Below are positions 62,157 to 64,000 of a stretch of 64,000 nt of DNA, one piece after another. Under the pieces are notes generated by a model that was not told the origin of the DNA, made no database searches, and saw nothing but the letters and a program-made list of their open reading frames with translations. A program made the position numbers and the translations under genes. This DNA is from Streptomyces sp. JJ38. Lineage in GTDB: Bacteria; Actinomycetota; Actinomycetes; Streptomycetales; Streptomycetaceae. The stretch's first letter is position 1. Each line of letters starts with the position of its first letter. Location: assembly GCF_019303475.1 (NCBI RefSeq), contig NZ_JABLSI010000013.1, forward strand, positions 98,071 to 162,070. The letters are read 5' to 3'.

Positions 62157-62801
62157 TTGCGCCACATCACTACCTACAACGCGCCGGCCACTGGCCTGCG
62201 CAGCATCGGTGACACCAGCTGGCACGCCCGCGGTGCGTGCTACGGCATGGACCCCGAGGACGCCGACGCCGTGTTCTTCCCGCTGCCCCGGGACCACGAG
62301 GCCATCGCCGAAGCGAAGGAGCTGTGCGGCTGGTGCCCGGTCCGCCGTGACTGCCTGAACTACGCCTTGGAGAACGTTCTCAAGGAGGGTGTCTGGGGCG
62401 GACTGACGGAGGCCGAGCGGCGCCCTTGGCACGACGGGTTGCCCCAGCGCCTCGACTACAGCCGCGTAATCGCCTTCTTCAACGGCCGCGACGTGCACCT
62501 GACCGAAGCGGAGCGCACGGTCGTCATCGACCACGCCTACGTCCGAGGCTGGCGGCCCGACCGGCTCGCCACCGCCCTGCAGATCAGCCACAAGCACGCC
62601 CGGGACCTGCTGCGGCAGGCCGCCAACAAGGTCTTCGACCGCGACCGCCACGACGGCGTGCCGAAGCGCGAGAAGAAGAAGCGGAAGCGGACGGCCTCGG
62701 CAAGCAGCCGACCCGCGACCACGAAGTCCAGCACGCGGCAGCCGATGCCCCGTCCGGCGACGCAGACCTCCGCGCGGGGCCCTCTCGGAAAGGCAGCATG
62801 A
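62157..62801 (+). CDS. WhiB-family iron-sulfur regulator with long basic tail
   Basis: A 214-residue Wbl protein. The four cluster-binding Cys are C28 (GACYG), C57 and C60 (LCGWC) and C66 (RRDC), followed by the VWGGLTEAER turn. After that come an HTH-like segment (RPDRLATALQISHKHARDLL) and a Lys/Arg-rich tail, making it longer than chromosomal Wbl proteins. The best start is a rare TTG at 62157 behind CGGAGA; no ATG/GTG is suitably placed. ATGA overlap with the next gene. Element-borne Wbl proteins usually regulate element genes. Confidence 0.88.
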   Translation: MRHITTYNAPATGLRSIGDTSWHARGACYGMDPEDADAVFFPLPRDHEAIAEAKELCGWCPVRRDCLNYALENVLKEGVWGGLTEAERRPWHDGLPQRLDYSRVIAFFNGRDVHLTEAERTVVIDHAYVRGWRPDRLATALQISHKHARDLLRQAANKVFDRDRHDGVPKREKKKRKRTASASSRPATTKSSTRQPMPRPATQTSARGPLGKAA

Positions 62802-64000
62802 CCCACTTCACCGTTCTGTCCCTCGGTGCCGTCCCGGACCTGCCCCTTCTGCTCGTCATCGGCGGCCCGGTCTGCGCCGTTGTCCTAGCCTTCACTGGCT
62901 GGGTGATCCGGCGGCAGCGAAGGCGTCCGCAGAAACGTCTCGGCAACGTGGCAGTCAAGGCCGCTGCGGTCGCGGCCTTCGGCTGCACCGTCTACAGCGC
63001 TGACACTTCGTGGCGTTTCGCGGCCAACTACCTCGACATTGCCGGCACTGCCGAGCGCGCCGGCATGTTCGCCGCTGCCGAGCTGGCGCTGTTCGCGACC
63101 GCGCTGATGGCGCGGCAGAACATGGCCACCCAGGGTGCCCCCGGCCTGCCCGGGACTCTGGTCTGGTTGATCACCGGGGTCCAGGTAATCCCCGCCTACG
63201 CGGAGAGCGGCCCCGTCGGCGGCACTGTCCGCGCCTTCGTCGGCCCGGTCCTTGCGGCGATGTTGTGGCACCAGGCCATGGGAATCGAAGTGCGTCTGCG
63301 TACCCCGGGTGCCGCCTCCCACGGGTTGATCGCCGTGCTGGGGCGGGAGCTGCGCGAGCGACTGCTGTCCCGCCTCGGCATCGCCGCCCGAGACCGCGAC
63401 GCCGCGCAGATCACCCGGGACCGGGCCACCGCGCGCGCGGTCGCTCTTGCCGCCCGCCTCGCCGAGCGCACCCCCGAGCAACAGCAGAGCCGACGCGGCC
63501 GGCGCCTCACGCGGCGGCTCTCGAAAGCGATCGGCCGGGCCTCGGTCGGAACGGACCCTGCCCAGCGTGCCGAGCTGCTCGACCAGCTCGCTGCCCGTCG
63601 GCACGCACTCGCCCTCGCCACGGTCCGGCTGCCCTCCCCCTGGTCCCCGCACCACACCCGCACAGCCACCGCCGCGGCCCAGAGCAGTGCGGTCCCCAGC
63701 AACGGTCCCCACACTCACAGCGAGTCCACTGGGGACCGGGGACCGTACGAGGAGATGGGACCGGTCCCCAGCACGGGGGACCGTGACGCGGGGACCGGTA
63801 ACCCCATAGTAGGGACCGAAACGGGGACCGACGCCGCCGAGCCGGGACTGCACGGAGGACTCGAAGACTTCGCAGGGACCAGCCACACTGCTGTTGAAGT
63901 GCCTGCCCAGGCCCCTCAACCGCACCGGGGACCGAGGGGTGCCGAGTCGGGGACCGAACCCACCGGGGACCGGGGACCGAGCAGTACGGACTCGGGGACC
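62798..64000 (+). CDS. DUF2637/Spd-like transfer membrane protein, 3' end outside window
   Basis: The frame opens at ATG 62798 and stays open to the window end (about 400 residues). Four hydrophobic segments (LPLLLVIGGPVCAVVLAFTG, AVKAAAVAAFGCTVYSAD, GMFAAAELALFATALMAR, GTLVWLITGVQVIPAYA) match DUF2637 proteins found in AICEs and conjugative plasmids, where they assist intra-mycelial spreading. The hydrophilic C-terminal third is low complexity (TGDRGP, GTGDR-like) because its DNA carries the GGGGACC array. Overlaps the WhiB stop. Confidence 0.8.
   Translation, partial: MTHFTVLSLGAVPDLPLLLVIGGPVCAVVLAFTGWVIRRQRRRPQKRLGNVAVKAAAVAAFGCTVYSADTSWRFAANYLDIAGTAERAGMFAAAELALFATALMARQNMATQGAPGLPGTLVWLITGVQVIPAYAESGPVGGTVRAFVGPVLAAMLWHQAMGIEVRLRTPGAASHGLIAVLGRELRERLLSRLGIAARDRDAAQITRDRATARAVALAARLAERTPEQQQSRRGRRLTRRLSKAIGRASVGTDPAQRAELLDQLAARRHALALATVRLPSPWSPHHTRTATAAAQSSAVPSNGPHTHSESTGDRGPYEEMGPVPSTGDRDAGTGNPIVGTETGTDAAEPGLHGGLEDFAGTSHTAVEVPAQAPQPHRGPRGAESGTEPTGDRGPSSTDSGT
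63642..64000. repeat. GGGGACC repeat array, candidate TraB recognition/clt or origin region
   Basis: In 359 bases the plus strand has GGGGACC at 63731, 63738, 63776, 63790, 63823, 63927, 63949, 63965, 63972 and 63994, shorter GGGACC at 63757, 63812 and 63875, and the inverse GGTCCCC at 63642, 63691, 63704 and 63763. Many extend to GGGGACCG. They lie inside the DUF2637-type gene and continue to the edge. Streptomyces TraB translocases recognise directly repeated 8-bp motifs in clt and spd genes; this array has that form. Iterons are the alternative. Confidence 0.8.

Larger units (their letters stand above)
17316..64000. mobile_element. Integrative element (AICE-like) or island inserted at tRNA-Arg, right end outside window
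   Basis: The left boundary is inferred at the 3' part of tRNA-Arg: integrase and excisionase-like genes lie immediately beyond it and are visibly lower in GC than the genes to the left. The right part of the window holds transfer/replication-type genes (iteron-bearing HTH gene, phage-type zinc finger, WhiB, DUF2637/Spd-like) with a GGGGACC array. No second copy of the tRNA 3' end is seen up to 64000, so the far end is outside. Whether all cargo (lanthipeptide locus, TrpRS, metabolic cluster) belongs to one element or to nested insertions cannot be decided here. Confidence 0.6.

Noticed and set aside
63642..64000. CRISPR array
   Set aside because: Repeats are only seven to eight bases, irregularly spaced, in both orientations and inside a coding frame; no cas genes.
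17335..64000. Second att copy (repeat of the tRNA-Arg 3' end) inside the window
   Set aside because: I did not see another GGTTCGAATCCTGCC-type stretch; the right end must be outside or too diverged.

Overview
The window is high-GC actinobacterial DNA, almost certainly from Streptomyces or a close relative. Signs are the strong G/C preference at third codon positions, frequent GTG starts, ATGA start/stop overlaps, two conservons (sensor kinase, Roadblock, DUF742, GTPase), an XRE/DUF397 pair, a WhiB protein and a DUF2637 (Spd-type) transfer protein.

Left part (1-17.3 kb) reads as chromosome: the 3' end of lon, a MarR regulator, a PP2C-like protein, a complete conservon with an FAD monooxygenase, a secreted NlpC/P60 hydrolase, a TetR regulator next to an AurF-type diiron oxygenase, a secreted M28 aminopeptidase and a large LuxR-type (LAL) regulator. 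It ends at a tRNA-Arg(CCG) gene at 17263-17334.

From the tRNA to the right edge the content changes. A tyrosine integrase and a small excisionase-like HTH gene sit directly after the 3' end of the tRNA. At the far right are an HTH protein whose own gene carries iteron-like repeats, a zinc-finger protein, a WhiB protein and a DUF2637 membrane protein whose 3' coding part is packed with GGGGACC repeats. I read 17.3-64 kb as an actinomycete integrative and conjugative element (AICE) or an island built on one. The other att site, and probably tra and rep genes, lie outside the window.

The cargo falls into blocks. (a) 20.2-23.1 kb: APH-like kinase, XRE/TPR regulator, GHKL ATPase. (b) 23.6-44.4 kb: about 20 kb of same-strand, mostly start/stop-overlapping genes: GH15 trehalase/glucoamylase-like enzyme, second conservon with two P450s, small regulators, then an FxLD-type lanthipeptide locus: precursor, glutamylation-type LanB, LanC, a LanB elimination domain fused to a PIMT-like methyltransferase, an ABC exporter and a second PIMT-like methyltransferase, followed by a NUDIX gene. 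(c) 44.5-48.4 kb: extra TrpRS, a decayed gene, an XRE/DUF397 pair. (d) 48.7-56.4 kb: an unfamiliar six-gene metabolic cluster with two HprK-like P-loop proteins, an MDR dehydrogenase, a TIM-barrel isomerase-like protein, an APH-fold kinase and a fusion of an S-adenosylhomocysteinase-like part to a Gfo/Idh/MocA-like oxidoreductase. (e) 56.8-59.8 kb: XRE/ImmA-IrrE/MAB_1171c/PAP2-like module, possibly controlling the element. (f) 60.4-64 kb: replication/transfer-type genes.

The strongest candidates for something little described are block (d), the fused elimination-domain/methyltransferase architecture with its tiny companion reading frames in block (b), and the GGGGACC array at the right edge, which resembles the repeats recognised by FtsK-like TraB translocases. 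Several genes between 32.4 and 46.2 kb carry single-base frame changes that are either real decay or sequence errors; each is listed.
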